Below, piece after piece: positions 6,458 through 14,606 of a stretch of 24,067 nucleotides of DNA. The notes beneath the pieces were generated by a model. That model did no database searches and had not been told where the DNA came from. It saw nothing but the letters and a program-made list of their open reading frames with translations. The first letter of the stretch is position 1; each line of letters begins with the position of its first letter. The position numbers were made by a program, and so were the translations under genes. This stretch comes from a virus: IMG/VR virus record IMGVR_UViG_3300022752_000390, positions 1-24,067 of that record; one strand, written 5' to 3'.

Positions 6458-8548
6458 ATGGCAGGTGAACGCACATTCGTTGTAAAGATTCTTGGCAACG
6501 CGGACGGCGCTATCACGGCGTTCAAGAAACTTGCCAGAGAAGGTCAAGACACAATCGGTCAACTTCAATCAGTTGGCAACTCATTAGGCAATGCGTTTGA
6601 TGTTGTAAAGAAGGGTGCGTTGATTGCGTTCGGTGCGGTCACAGCGGTTGCGGGTGCAGCGACAGCCGCGGTCTATGCGGCAGCCGCCGACGAAGCATCA
6701 CAGAAAAGTCTTGAAGCACAGTTGATCCGATCAGCTGGTGCAACCACTGCACAAGTGCAAGCAACCGAAGCATTCATTGAGAAGGCAATGTTGGCGACAG
6801 GTATCGCCGACGATGAACTCCGACCAGCGTTCGGCAACCTTGCTCGTGCTACAGGTGATCTAGACAAATCTCAGCGTCTGTTTAATCTTGCGCTCGACAT
6901 CTCAGCCGCCACACAACGCGACCTAACGTCAGTGACCTTAGGTCTCGGCCGTGCTGCGACTGGCAACATTGGCGCATTGACTCGACTCGGAATCCCACTT
7001 GATGAAGGCGCGAAGAAGTCAAAAGACTTCAGTGCGATTCTTGGAACTTTGGAGCAACAGTTCGGTGGTGCAGCCGCGACCGCAGCCGACACGTTCTCTG
7101 GTCGGGTAAAGATTCTTAAAACATCATTCGGTGAAGTTGTTGAAACAGTTGGCTTCTTGTTGCTCCCAGCATTTGAGAAAATTGTCGCGTTCTTACAAAC
7201 TCGAATCATTCCAGCATTGAAAGCCGCAGTTGACGGATTCAAAGAAGAAGGTCTGACCGGTGCAGTGAAATACTTCGCTGCCGCGATGGGTCCTGTCTCA
7301 ATCGCAGTCATTGACAGTGTTGAACGAATGATTCTGTCAGTGATCGAGTTTGAACAATCAATCGTCAACTTCTTCAAACCAGCCTTCGCATTCATTGACG
7401 TGTTGAGAGCGATCGCTTCATCGGTTACAGGTGGCGACGGAATCATCACAGTTGAACAGATGCTCATTGACCGAACCGACAAAGTCAACGCCACATTCGA
7501 CAGGTTGCGCAACTCGGTGACCAACACCAGTAATGCGTTGAATCTGCAAGGCAACAAGATCTCGCCATTGATTGACCAGACCGACAGGTTAGGTAACAAA
7601 GTTCTGCCGAAAGCCAAAGAAGCAACAGATGACTGGTCAAACTCGCTTACCGGTCTCGCTAGCAAGACAGGTGGTGCGTCCAAGATAGTTGAGACAGCCA
7701 AACAGAAGTTTGAGAAGTACACCGACGCGTTGAAAGGTTCAACTTCTGCACAGAAGGCGTTCACCAGTGCGCAGAAGGGCAGTGTGCAGGCTCAACAGTC
7801 TTTGAACGATGCCAACACTGCACTAACGACTGCGCAAGAAAACTTCACCAACGCAATCAACGGATACGGTGCAGATTCGCAACAAGCCAAAGATGCTCAA
7901 CGTGAATTGTCAAAGGCTCAACGCGCAGTAGAGAACTCTGGCTACCGAGTCGAAGAAGCGGTGTTTGCTGTTCGTGATGCTGAGAAGAAACTTGCTGATG
8001 TTCGTTCGGATCCTGAGTCGAATCCGCAGATGATTCGAGAAGCCGAGATCAGTTTGGCTCAAGCGAAGTTGGCTGTGTCTGATGCGACCGACGCACAATA
8101 TGAAGCAACCAGTGGGCTGTCAAAGGCTCAGACGGTATTGAACGAAGCGGTGAGTGGTGCGATTGTCGGGTCAGCTACTTACACGATATTTCTTGACGCG
8201 GTCAACCGAGCCAAAGAACAACAAGAAACCGCTTCGGATCGTTTGACTGACGCGCTAGATCGAGAGAAGGAAGCGTACGAGAATCTTGCCGAAGCGATCG
8301 CCAAAGTGGCTGAAGCGGCGAAGAACGCTGGTCGAGCGAATCTGGTCGTTCCAACTTTGCCAACTGTGCCGACGCCTGGAGGTTCAACTGGTGGTGGAGG
8401 TTCAACTGGTGGCGGTGGTACAACAATCATCGTGAACACAGGTATCGGCACGAACGGCGTACAAGCAGGTAGAGAGATTGTGGAAGTTCTTCAACAGTAT
8501 TCAAAACTTGATCGCAACGCAATCGCGCAACTCGTGTCGCAAAGGTAA
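6458..8548 (+). CDS. Tape measure protein
   Basis: 696 aa, the longest gene of the structural block and located after the chaperone genes. The N-terminus (ERTFVVKILGNADGAITAFKK) is a typical tape measure opening; a hydrophobic Ala/Gly/Val stretch lies around residues 51-78. Residues 90-240 contain the usual tape measure block (TGIADDELRPAFGNLARATGD...LGRAATGNIGALTRLGI), followed by SGRVKILKTSFGEVVETVGFLLLP. From about 430 to 620 it is a long Ala/Gln/Lys/Glu coiled coil; the end has a Pro/Gly-rich linker (TPGGSTGGGGSTGGGG). No lysozyme or peptidase motif is seen. At about 0.15 nm per residue the tail would be roughly 100 nm. Start at ATG 6458 has only a weak ribosome binding site. Confidence 0.88.
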   Translation: MAGERTFVVKILGNADGAITAFKKLAREGQDTIGQLQSVGNSLGNAFDVVKKGALIAFGAVTAVAGAATAAVYAAAADEASQKSLEAQLIRSAGATTAQVQATEAFIEKAMLATGIADDELRPAFGNLARATGDLDKSQRLFNLALDISAATQRDLTSVTLGLGRAATGNIGALTRLGIPLDEGAKKSKDFSAILGTLEQQFGGAAATAADTFSGRVKILKTSFGEVVETVGFLLLPAFEKIVAFLQTRIIPALKAAVDGFKEEGLTGAVKYFAAAMGPVSIAVIDSVERMILSVIEFEQSIVNFFKPAFAFIDVLRAIASSVTGGDGIITVEQMLIDRTDKVNATFDRLRNSVTNTSNALNLQGNKISPLIDQTDRLGNKVLPKAKEATDDWSNSLTGLASKTGGASKIVETAKQKFEKYTDALKGSTSAQKAFTSAQKGSVQAQQSLNDANTALTTAQENFTNAINGYGADSQQAKDAQRELSKAQRAVENSGYRVEEAVFAVRDAEKKLADVRSDPESNPQMIREAEISLAQAKLAVSDATDAQYEATSGLSKAQTVLNEAVSGAIVGSATYTIFLDAVNRAKEQQETASDRLTDALDREKEAYENLAEAIAKVAEAAKNAGRANLVVPTLPTVPTPGGSTGGGGSTGGGGTTIIVNTGIGTNGVQAGREIVEVLQQYSKLDRNAIAQLVSQR

Positions 8549-8550
8549 CG

Positions 8551-9795
8551 ATGCCAAAGACATTGAAGTGGGGACAGGCATATTCGGTTCTGCTAGATGT
8601 CGGCGCGGTCGCTGACCAGTTCATACTTGACACGTCAAGACTTGACGGGACAGACACACTTGACGGATCAACTGACTTCGTTGACGCAACCGAGTATGTG
8701 TTGTCAGTTGCAATTCAGCGTGGTCGCGGTAGTCAAACCGATCAGTTCTCACCTGGCACCTGTCGAGTGTTGGCTGACGATCGTGCTTCTGGGCGATTGT
8801 TCGATCCAGCGAACACCGCATCAGCCTGGTATCAAGGATCGTTCGACTTAGCACCAAGGCGAGCGATCAAGATTCTTGCCGGCACCGCAGAACTATTCGT
8901 CGGAGCGATCACCGACCTTGACATCACCTACGAGCAGCCGAACCTGTCGTTCGCGTCAATCACGTCTGCCGACGCGCTGTACGAGCTGTCACGCACTGCG
9001 TTGACCGCGTTCAATCCTTCGTCACAACTGACATCGGCTCGCGTGTCGGCGATCTTGGATAGACCAGAAGTGAACTTCTCAACCGCATTACGAGACATCA
9101 CAACAGGTATCGCAACCTGCGGCACGGTCGCTTATGCTGACAACACGAACACTTTGTCGGCGTTGCAATCTGTTGCCATCGCCGAAGACGGCAGACTGTT
9201 TGCGAATCGTAAAAATCAAATTGAGTTCAATGAAAGAATCTCTGTCACCTTCTCAACCGCCATTGCGAACTTTGGTGGTACCGCTTCAAACGAGATACCG
9301 ATCTTGGCGATCGGTGTCGCGTACGGTCAAGAAACTTTATTCAACCGAGTGCAGATAGATGTTGATGGTGGCACAGCAGCGCAAGTCGCATCCGACGCCA
9401 CAAGTCAAACGAAGTTTGGTGTGCAAACTTTGTCGTTCTCAAATGTGCCTCTAAATACTTTGGCGGCAGGGTCAGCCTTGGCCGAGAATCTGCTCAGTAA
9501 ATATAAAGAACCAAAGATCCGTTTTGATGAGATATCAACCAGCCTGAACGCTTGCGGGTCGGCACTGTGGCCGACCGTGATTGCACTCGATGTGGGTGAT
9601 GTTATTTCGGTAACGAAACGATACGAACAAGGACTGCCACTGTCGCGAACCGAGAATGTGTTTGTAGAAGCCGTTAGTCACGACATCACACCATCTGATC
9701 ATCGGATATCATTCAAACTAGGTCAGGTTAGAATCCTGACTCAATTCATACTTGATACAAACCAACTAGACGATGTTGATGTTGGGCTAGGATAG
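8551..9795 (+). CDS. Minor tail protein (tail tip/baseplate-like)
   Basis: 414 aa starting 3 nt after the tape measure stop, with AAAGG ahead of the ATG. It is mostly beta-rich with repeated Thr/Ser/Asp and the segment GTCRVLADDRASGRLFDPANT near residue 70, a pattern seen in minor tail proteins of actinophages that follow the tape measure gene and build the tail tip. A notable feature is that the phrase QFILDTSRLDGTDTLDG (residues 23-39) returns as QFILDTNQLDDVDVGLG at the extreme C-terminus (398-414). The precise role (distal tail-like or hub-like) is not determinable; no catalytic motif is evident. Confidence 0.65.
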   Translation: MPKTLKWGQAYSVLLDVGAVADQFILDTSRLDGTDTLDGSTDFVDATEYVLSVAIQRGRGSQTDQFSPGTCRVLADDRASGRLFDPANTASAWYQGSFDLAPRRAIKILAGTAELFVGAITDLDITYEQPNLSFASITSADALYELSRTALTAFNPSSQLTSARVSAILDRPEVNFSTALRDITTGIATCGTVAYADNTNTLSALQSVAIAEDGRLFANRKNQIEFNERISVTFSTAIANFGGTASNEIPILAIGVAYGQETLFNRVQIDVDGGTAAQVASDATSQTKFGVQTLSFSNVPLNTLAAGSALAENLLSKYKEPKIRFDEISTSLNACGSALWPTVIALDVGDVISVTKRYEQGLPLSRTENVFVEAVSHDITPSDHRISFKLGQVRILTQFILDTNQLDDVDVGLG

Positions 9796-9802
9796 GAGCA
9801 AT

Positions 9803-10186
9803 ATGGCATTACGACCGACCTTCACTTCTGGAGATGTGTTCACCGCGGTGAACGCTAATATCCTTGCGACTTCAATTGTCGCACTCGTAACACAATCAGG
9901 CACCGCAGTCACAGCTGCACTCACTGATGTCGGCAAGTTAATTAACTTCACATCAGGTACCGCGGTTGCATTTACAATTCCAGCCAACGCAACTGTCGCC
10001 TTCGCGGTCGGCGACCAGCTCAACATTTATCAGGCAGGCACAGCAACTGTCACAATTACACCTGCTGCCACCGTCACGGTGCGTTCAAGTGGTTCAAAAT
10101 TGAAGACTAACGATCAGTATTCCGTTGCGACTTGTATCAAGATCGATACGAACGAATGGATCGCTGTCGGCAATTTGAAAGCGTAG
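9803..10186 (+). CDS. Small beta-rich virion/tail fibre domain protein
   Basis: 127 aa; AGGAG overlaps the previous stop and lies 4 nt ahead of the ATG. The sequence is rich in Thr, Val, Ala and small hydrophobic strands, with TDVGKLINFTSGTAVAFTIPAN, VAFAVGDQLNIYQAGTATVTITP, and a final YSVATCIKIDTNEWIAVGNL strand pair. This is a recurring beta-sandwich-like domain in phage tail and appendage proteins (the 'V-VP-N-F-VG--I-I-Q-G-G-VT' pattern). It is likely a tail-fibre or tip accessory component. Next to the six-repeat gene, it probably contributes to the same appendage. Confidence 0.6.
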   Translation: MALRPTFTSGDVFTAVNANILATSIVALVTQSGTAVTAALTDVGKLINFTSGTAVAFTIPANATVAFAVGDQLNIYQAGTATVTITPAATVTVRSSGSKLKTNDQYSVATCIKIDTNEWIAVGNLKA

Positions 10187-10188
10187 TC

Positions 10189-11106
10189 ATGCAAATACTT
10201 GCAGGAGTATTCGGTGCAGCTGGTGGCGGAAGCGTTGCAGGTTATTTCATCGGCGGACTTGATAACACAAGCACTAGAACATCTGGTGCAGATAAGTTGG
10301 CGTTCCCACTTGAAACAATCAGCACTGTTGCATCAGTTCTTGCAACTGCATTAAGTAACTTAGGTGCGATGGCAGATAGTGGTGTTGCAGGCTACAGTGC
10401 CGGTGGTTCGTCGCCTGTTAGTAGTGTGATTAGAAAAATGACTTTCCCAGCAGAAACCAAAAGCACATTAGGTGTGACTCTTTCATCAGCTCGTGAGGAC
10501 TTAGCAGGGATGGCGAACAGCGGTACGGCTGGCTACTTCGGTGGCGGATACAGCACCACCTACATAAGTGGCATTGACAAAATCACTTTCCCAGGAGATA
10601 CAAAAAGCACATTGTCGCCAACCTTAAGTTCAGCAGTGTACGGTCTTGCAGCGATGGCGAACAGTTCAGTTGCAGGCTACTTCGCTGGTGGCAACAACGG
10701 TGTGAGAGTGAACACGATAGACAAAATCACTTTCCCAGGAGATACAAAAAGCACATTGTCGCCGACACTTAGTGCGACGCTTGAATCTTTAGCAGGCATG
10801 TCCGATAGCGGTGTCGCTGGATATTTCGGCGGTGGATTCTCACCAAACACAGCCGTGATTGACAAAATAACTTTTCCAGGTGACACCAAATCGTCATTGG
10901 GTACAGGTCTAACTACTGCTCGGCGTGCGTTAGGTGCGACAGCGGACAAAGGCGTGGCGGGCTATTTCGGCGGCGGTGTCGACACTGGAACAATTTCAGG
11001 CATTGACCGCATTGCATTCCCAAGCGACACTAAAAGCACACTGACAGCAACTCTAAGCACAGTCAGATCAGCATTAGCAGGCATGGCCGATTGTGGCGTG
11101 TTCTAA
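10189..11106 (+). CDS. Six-repeat propeller-like (Kelch-type) tail appendage protein
   Basis: 305 aa from the ATG at 10189, 2 nt after the previous stop; the frame is open upstream but those residues overlap the previous gene. After a glycine-rich N-terminus there are six tandem repeats of about 45-50 aa, each with GYFxGG, a short variable loop, (I)DKITFPxDTKSTL, a Ser/Thr/Leu segment and LAGMADSGVA. Repeats begin near residues 17, 66, 113, 163, 211 and 257. This is the layout of a beta-propeller, with GYFGGG reminiscent of Kelch double-glycine blades. The last repeat ends at MADCGVF, which would complete the first blade by ring closure. It may bind receptor or glycan. No signal peptide; tail-associated by position. 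Confidence 0.7.
   Translation: MQILAGVFGAAGGGSVAGYFIGGLDNTSTRTSGADKLAFPLETISTVASVLATALSNLGAMADSGVAGYSAGGSSPVSSVIRKMTFPAETKSTLGVTLSSAREDLAGMANSGTAGYFGGGYSTTYISGIDKITFPGDTKSTLSPTLSSAVYGLAAMANSSVAGYFAGGNNGVRVNTIDKITFPGDTKSTLSPTLSATLESLAGMSDSGVAGYFGGGFSPNTAVIDKITFPGDTKSSLGTGLTTARRALGATADKGVAGYFGGGVDTGTISGIDRIAFPSDTKSTLTATLSTVRSALAGMADCGVF
10576..10763 (+). repeat. 44-nt perfect direct repeat within the propeller gene
   Basis: The same 44 bases (beginning GACAAAATCACTTTCCCAGG) occur at 10576-10619 and 10720-10763, 144 nt apart, which is one whole repeat of the protein. DNA identity stronger than needed for the protein suggests recent duplication or recombination between repeats. Confidence 0.85.
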
Positions 11107-11627
11107 TGCGTGAAGATATTCAACTTTCATTTATTGAGTGCCAGATGCCAAGAACTCCATACCAGTTGCAACGCTTCGTGATCGGTCAGCACGACACACC
11201 TGAGATGCAATTCGTACAAGTGTGTCGAGAACTAGAAGCCTTGTATTACACCATAAAAGAAGTCGGCATGGCGAACAAGAAAACCGAACTTGAGATTGCA
11301 AAATTGCGTGCGACATGTGACGAGATTGATGCGATTGATGCCGATATCAAAGAACTCGGACTAGAACGCACACGGCTTGTCGCTATCGGCGCACGTCGAG
11401 AACTTGACGAGTTAATCAAAATGTATGACCAGATGCCTCACTTCACACGCCAACAAATAGATGAATCACAACCTGACTACTGGCAGGCTCGACTATCCCG
11501 ACAAGCAAACTTGCAGGTGATGGCTGGTGGAGCTGGTTGGGCGCATCTAGAAGCCCTTGACCAGATCGGTGTTCTCCAGCCAATGATTCAAGCGCAGCAA
11601 GAACGAGCGAAGGAGTTGCAACAATGA
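11106..11627 (+). CDS. Coiled-coil tail-associated protein, unknown function (173 aa)
   Basis: The start ATG shares its first base with the previous stop (TAATG). The centre (about 65-110) is a charged helix (TELEIAKLRATCDEIDAIDA, ELGLERTRLVAIGARREL) predicted to form a coiled coil, and the C-terminus (LEALDQIGVLQPMIQAQQER) is another helix. It is coupled to the propeller gene and the next 89-aa gene by overlaps, so the three probably work together, for example as chaperone or connector of the appendage. I do not recognise the family. Confidence 0.6.
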   Translation: MREDIQLSFIECQMPRTPYQLQRFVIGQHDTPEMQFVQVCRELEALYYTIKEVGMANKKTELEIAKLRATCDEIDAIDADIKELGLERTRLVAIGARRELDELIKMYDQMPHFTRQQIDESQPDYWQARLSRQANLQVMAGGAGWAHLEALDQIGVLQPMIQAQQERAKELQQ

Positions 11628-11893
11628 AGTACGCAACATGGACCATCAAACGACCTGAAGGTACGACACCTGAGCCAACAATCCATGAAGCCGGTGGCAC
11701 AGCGTCAGGCGGATTCATGATTGACACAAACACGGTTCTTGGCTATTTATCCGATGATGTGATCACCACAGGATTAACTGAATGGAATGTGACCGTGAAA
11801 ACTCAGCAGGAGGCTTTATCCTTGGGTCAAGTAGTAAACCCAGAATGTTTCTTGGCTGATGACGGCACGATACAATCACCAGCGAAAGAATAA
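11624..11893 (+). CDS. Small hypothetical protein at the end of the tail operon (89 aa)
   Basis: Starts inside the previous stop (ATGA); the end of the upstream gene supplies GAAGGAG as ribosome binding site. The product begins MKYATWTIKRPEGTTPEP, then a glycine-rich turn and a predicted strand/helix mix (VITTGLTEWNVTVKTQQEAL); it is not hydrophobic. Last gene before a hairpin-containing gap, so it likely closes the virion transcription unit. Function unknown. Confidence 0.6.
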   Translation: MKYATWTIKRPEGTTPEPTIHEAGGTASGGFMIDTNTVLGYLSDDVITTGLTEWNVTVKTQQEALSLGQVVNPECFLADDGTIQSPAKE

Positions 11894-11903
11894 AGTTTCT
11901 ACT

Positions 11904-11923
11904 CCAGCCACTTCGGTGTCTGG
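11904..11923 (+). terminator. UUCG-tetraloop hairpin after the tail operon
   Basis: An 8-nt stem with one internal mismatch pairs 11904-11911 (CCAGCCAC) with 11916-11923 (GTGTCTGG) around a TTCG loop (11912-11915), just after the stop at 11893. UUCG loops closed by C-G are exceptionally stable. There is no T-run immediately downstream, so it may be a terminator only with host factors or an mRNA-end stabiliser. Confidence 0.5.
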
Positions 11924-11984
11924 ATTCAGACTCGTCTAACTAGCGGGTCTTTGTTTTCTAACTTCGAGCGTGTTTTGTTTCTAA

Positions 11985-12011
11985 GTCCGATCGGTAGGTT
12001 ATTGGTCGGAC
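11985..12011 (+). other. Long hairpin before the secreted PA14 gene
   Basis: A 12-bp stem (three G-U pairs) joins 11985-11996 to 12000-12011 around a 3-nt loop. It ends 27 nt before the GTG start at 12039. Together with the hairpin at 11904 it makes the 145-bp gap 11894-12038 a structured region. It could be a terminator, a processing site, or part of the 5' leader of the PA14 gene that controls its translation. No gene of useful length is seen in the gap. Confidence 0.5.
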
Positions 12012-12038
12012 AACTAGTATTCCGAAGATGGAACCGAA

Positions 12039-13622
12039 GTGAAATCAAACTTGACTCGATGGCTGATACCAATCCCAGCCTTGCTGTTCGCCTTCTTCCC
12101 AAACCCTGCGAAGGCTGACCCAGTCGCAGGGTTAAACGCGGTCGGGTACCTGATATCTGGTCTGCCAACTAAATCCGATATCGCGTATCCGCAATGTGGT
12201 TCGGAGTTAGAAAACAACATCAATCGGAACTTTGATGGTGAACCATTCCAGCAATGTGGCAACGACAACTTCATGGTTCACTACACCGGCGCAATCACAA
12301 TTCCAGAGAATCAAACAATCAGTTTCATGGTCGCAGCCGACGATGGCGGCACAGTGAAGATCGGTGACACAGCCGAGTTCGGCACATGGAACTATAAAGG
12401 CTGCTCATGGTCTACGCCAACATCTTTCGCACTACCAGCAGGCTCATATCCGCTCAACGGATGGTTCTTTGAAGCGACTGGTCGTGCTTGTTATATCTTG
12501 GCTTGGAATATCAACGGTGCAGGCTGGCAGATCGTGCCAGATTCTGCGTTTACTACTCAGGCAGCACCGACCACGACGACTACTACTTCATCCACTTCCA
12601 CAACAACCACAACACTAGAGCCAAGTACAACAACGACAGCAACGACATCAACTTCATCTACATCAACCCTTCCTGAGCCAAGTTCCACAACTTCAACAAC
12701 AACTCAACCAGCCACGACGACAACGAGTACCAGCACGACCACAACCACTGAGCCACGTCCTGTACCATCTGCAACAACATCTATCGCGCCTGTAGAAGTT
12801 TCAACCACGATCGAACCGCCGAGAGAATTGCCAAGTGTGCAACAATCCACCACAACGGTGCTTCCCGAAAGAACAGAACCGTCAACGACAACAACGCCAA
12901 CGACTCTGCCACCAGAAACAACATCACCACAAGTACAAACTTCAGTAATACAAACAACAGTTGTCCTGGAAGTTTTACCAATCGAAACAACGATTCCACA
13001 ACGGACACCAAGAACGACACAACCTCAAACATCTAGAACCGATCCTTCCTCAACTCTTCCCAGTCGATCTGAGATTTCTCTTCTCGGAACAGTACCGCTA
13101 GAAGTACCGAAACAACAAATCCAAGATACCCAACAAACAGAAGAACAACAAGCAAAGGTTTCATTACAGAAGACTCTAATTGAGATAATTCCGAATCAGC
13201 CGATCAGCAATGTCAAGGTTGAGCAGATGGTTCAAGTGTTGGCTGATCAGGCACCGGCACAAATTGTGGCTACAATCCAGCAGGTTTTGACCGCTGACAT
13301 CACAAGCGACCAGGCGGTCAGTATTGCTTCGAGTGCTGAGGTGTTGGCGGCAGTGACCGAAGAACAAGCCGAAGCGATATTTGCAGAGATAGTCGTGGAC
13401 GAGCTGACCGCCGAAGTGGCCGAAGAACTAGTCGCGGTGTTAAATGAGGCACCAACCAAAGTGAAGAAGAAGTTTCAAGAAACAATCAATGTGTTCTCTG
13501 GACTATTTAACTCGTACAAGATGGTCGGCTCGACTATTCCTGTTGGCGAGCGTAGAACTCTGTTGGCTGTATCAAATACACTGGTGGCGGTAGGAGCGAG
13601 CCTGCGAAGAAGAGACAGATAA
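12039..13622 (+). CDS. Secreted PA14-like protein with threonine-rich stalk
   Basis: 527 aa from a GTG start (12039). Residues 1-26 are a Sec signal peptide: K2/R7, a hydrophobic core (LIPIPALLFAFF) and a likely AKA cleavage site before D27. Residues about 60-165 resemble a PA14-like carbohydrate-binding beta barrel (ITIPENQTISFMVAADDGG with DDGG 101-104; four cysteines at 53, 73, 122, 151). Residues about 175-345 are a threonine/serine/proline mucin-like stalk. Residues about 360-475 form a helical Gln/Ala/Val/Glu-rich region, and 508-522 is a hydrophobic stretch followed by RRRDR, possibly a membrane anchor. Phage structural proteins rarely have a Sec signal, so this is probably displayed on the host surface: an adhesin, receptor-blocking or exclusion factor, or a captured host gene. 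Its stop overlaps the next start (TAATG). Confidence 0.75.
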   Translation: MKSNLTRWLIPIPALLFAFFPNPAKADPVAGLNAVGYLISGLPTKSDIAYPQCGSELENNINRNFDGEPFQQCGNDNFMVHYTGAITIPENQTISFMVAADDGGTVKIGDTAEFGTWNYKGCSWSTPTSFALPAGSYPLNGWFFEATGRACYILAWNINGAGWQIVPDSAFTTQAAPTTTTTTSSTSTTTTTLEPSTTTTATTSTSSTSTLPEPSSTTSTTTQPATTTTSTSTTTTTEPRPVPSATTSIAPVEVSTTIEPPRELPSVQQSTTTVLPERTEPSTTTTPTTLPPETTSPQVQTSVIQTTVVLEVLPIETTIPQRTPRTTQPQTSRTDPSSTLPSRSEISLLGTVPLEVPKQQIQDTQQTEEQQAKVSLQKTLIEIIPNQPISNVKVEQMVQVLADQAPAQIVATIQQVLTADITSDQAVSIASSAEVLAAVTEEQAEAIFAEIVVDELTAEVAEELVAVLNEAPTKVKKKFQETINVFSGLFNSYKMVGSTIPVGERRTLLAVSNTLVAVGASLRRRDR

Positions 13623-13813
13623 TGATCCGTAAATTGAAAGATGAATTGTTTGCACTTGGCTTCACGCTGGGCGCATCAGCCATAACTATCATGACTTTGT
13701 CAGGAACTGTGCAGAACTGGGCGTTGCTATTTACGTTCCTATCACTAGCACTACACTTGGCAGGAGTACTCACGAAGGACGGAGAAAACGATGGTGGAAG
13801 AAGTGAAGATTAA
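13622..13813 (+). CDS. Small two-helix membrane protein, holin candidate
   Basis: 63 aa with N-terminal MIRKLKDELFALG, then two hydrophobic segments (about residues 12-29 and 32-51) and a charged C-terminus (KDGENDGGRSED). This is the size and layout of class II holins or holin accessory proteins. Its ATG overlaps the stop of the PA14 gene and its end overlaps the next holin-like gene by 23 nt, so it sits in the lysis cassette. It could be an antiholin or a partner. Sequence alone does not prove pore formation. Confidence 0.55.
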   Translation: MIRKLKDELFALGFTLGASAITIMTLSGTVQNWALLFTFLSLALHLAGVLTKDGENDGGRSED

Positions 13814-14057
13814 ACAGAACCAAACAGTTGCAAAGTTTCTTGACCTGTCACAGAGATTGTTCTCGCTGTTCTTGGCGAACGCGCTACCAGCAATCACCAC
13901 AGGTGCCGTGATCGGTATCTCGGTGGCTAAGTCGGCGATCATGGCTGGTGCTATGGCTGTCATCGCAGTTGTGCAGAAACTTGCACAAGCATCAGTCGAC
14001 GGTGAACTGACATCCGAAGAAATCAAAGAAGCATTCAGCGGAGCCAAGAAGAAATGA
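13791..14057 (+). CDS. Holin-like membrane protein
   Basis: 88 aa with GGAG 8 nt before the ATG. A charged N-terminus is followed by hydrophobic helices (about residues 22-62: LFSLFLANALPAITTGAVIG, ISVAKSAIMAGAMAVIAVV) and a charged, lysine-ending tail (FSGAKKK). It directly precedes and overlaps (ATGA) the VanY-type endolysin gene, which is the expected place of a holin controlling release of the endolysin. The pairing with the small membrane gene just upstream recalls holin/antiholin pairs. Proposed role: timing of lysis. Confidence 0.65.
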   Translation: MVEEVKIKQNQTVAKFLDLSQRLFSLFLANALPAITTGAVIGISVAKSAIMAGAMAVIAVVQKLAQASVDGELTSEEIKEAFSGAKKK

Positions 14058-14605
14058 ATGCCAAGAACTGGCCGATCGTCAAAGTAACTTTGCCTGCGGA
14101 TCTAAAAGGCGTAAAGCCTGGTGCGTTGCCTGAAACTTTGTTACGCACCATCCAACCTGGCGGAAAACTTCACTGGCGTGCAGCCGATGCGTATCATGCG
14201 ATGCGCGACAAAGCACTCGCCGATGGAATCGTGCCATTCAAGCCAACATCAGTTGGTGACACCTATCGAACATTACAGATGCAAACCACATCGTTCTTGC
14301 AGAGATACCAGAAGCAACCGCTTGAAGGCGCATCAACACGAACTTGGGACGGTGTGAAGTGGTACAAGAAATCACCAACACTCGCATCACTCGCAGCACC
14401 TGGCACATCAATGCACAACCTCGGAATTGCAGTCGACATCTGGTCGGCAAGCGGTCCGCGCTTTGAATGGATGCTCGCCAACGCACTTGACTTCGGATTC
14501 AGTTGGGAAGTAGTACCAGAAGAACCATGGCATCTTCGATACACAGCCGGTGACAACGTGCCAGTTGCAGTTCAAGCATGGCTTGACAGCAAGAAGGTTG
14601 TGTGA
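14054..14605 (+). CDS. Endolysin, VanY-type (M15) D,D-carboxypeptidase
   Basis: 183 aa. The C-terminal half carries the M15/VanY zinc motif: SMHNLGIAVDIW (S119 to W130; H121 and D128 as zinc ligands) and EEPWHLRY, with H160 as third ligand and E157 as catalytic acid. Upstream, a YRT...QM pattern (71-76) matches the conserved substrate-binding start of this family. Members cut peptide links in peptidoglycan. No signal peptide, so it depends on a holin or similar for access to the wall. The gene overlaps the holin candidate by ATGA. There is no separate wall-binding domain, but the N-terminal 40 residues could contribute. Strong assignment. Confidence 0.9.
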   Translation: MNAKNWPIVKVTLPADLKGVKPGALPETLLRTIQPGGKLHWRAADAYHAMRDKALADGIVPFKPTSVGDTYRTLQMQTTSFLQRYQKQPLEGASTRTWDGVKWYKKSPTLASLAAPGTSMHNLGIAVDIWSASGPRFEWMLANALDFGFSWEVVPEEPWHLRYTAGDNVPVAVQAWLDSKKVV

Positions 14606-14606
14606 C

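Noticed and set aside
6871-7764. 297-aa open frame on the - strand inside the tape measure gene
   Set aside because: It lies wholly antisense to a confident gene with regular codon bias, has no ribosome binding site, and its composition mirrors the forward gene. It is a shadow.
10576-10763. Direct repeats that might suggest a CRISPR array
   Set aside because: Only two copies, within a protein repeat at one blade spacing; no conserved spacers or leader.
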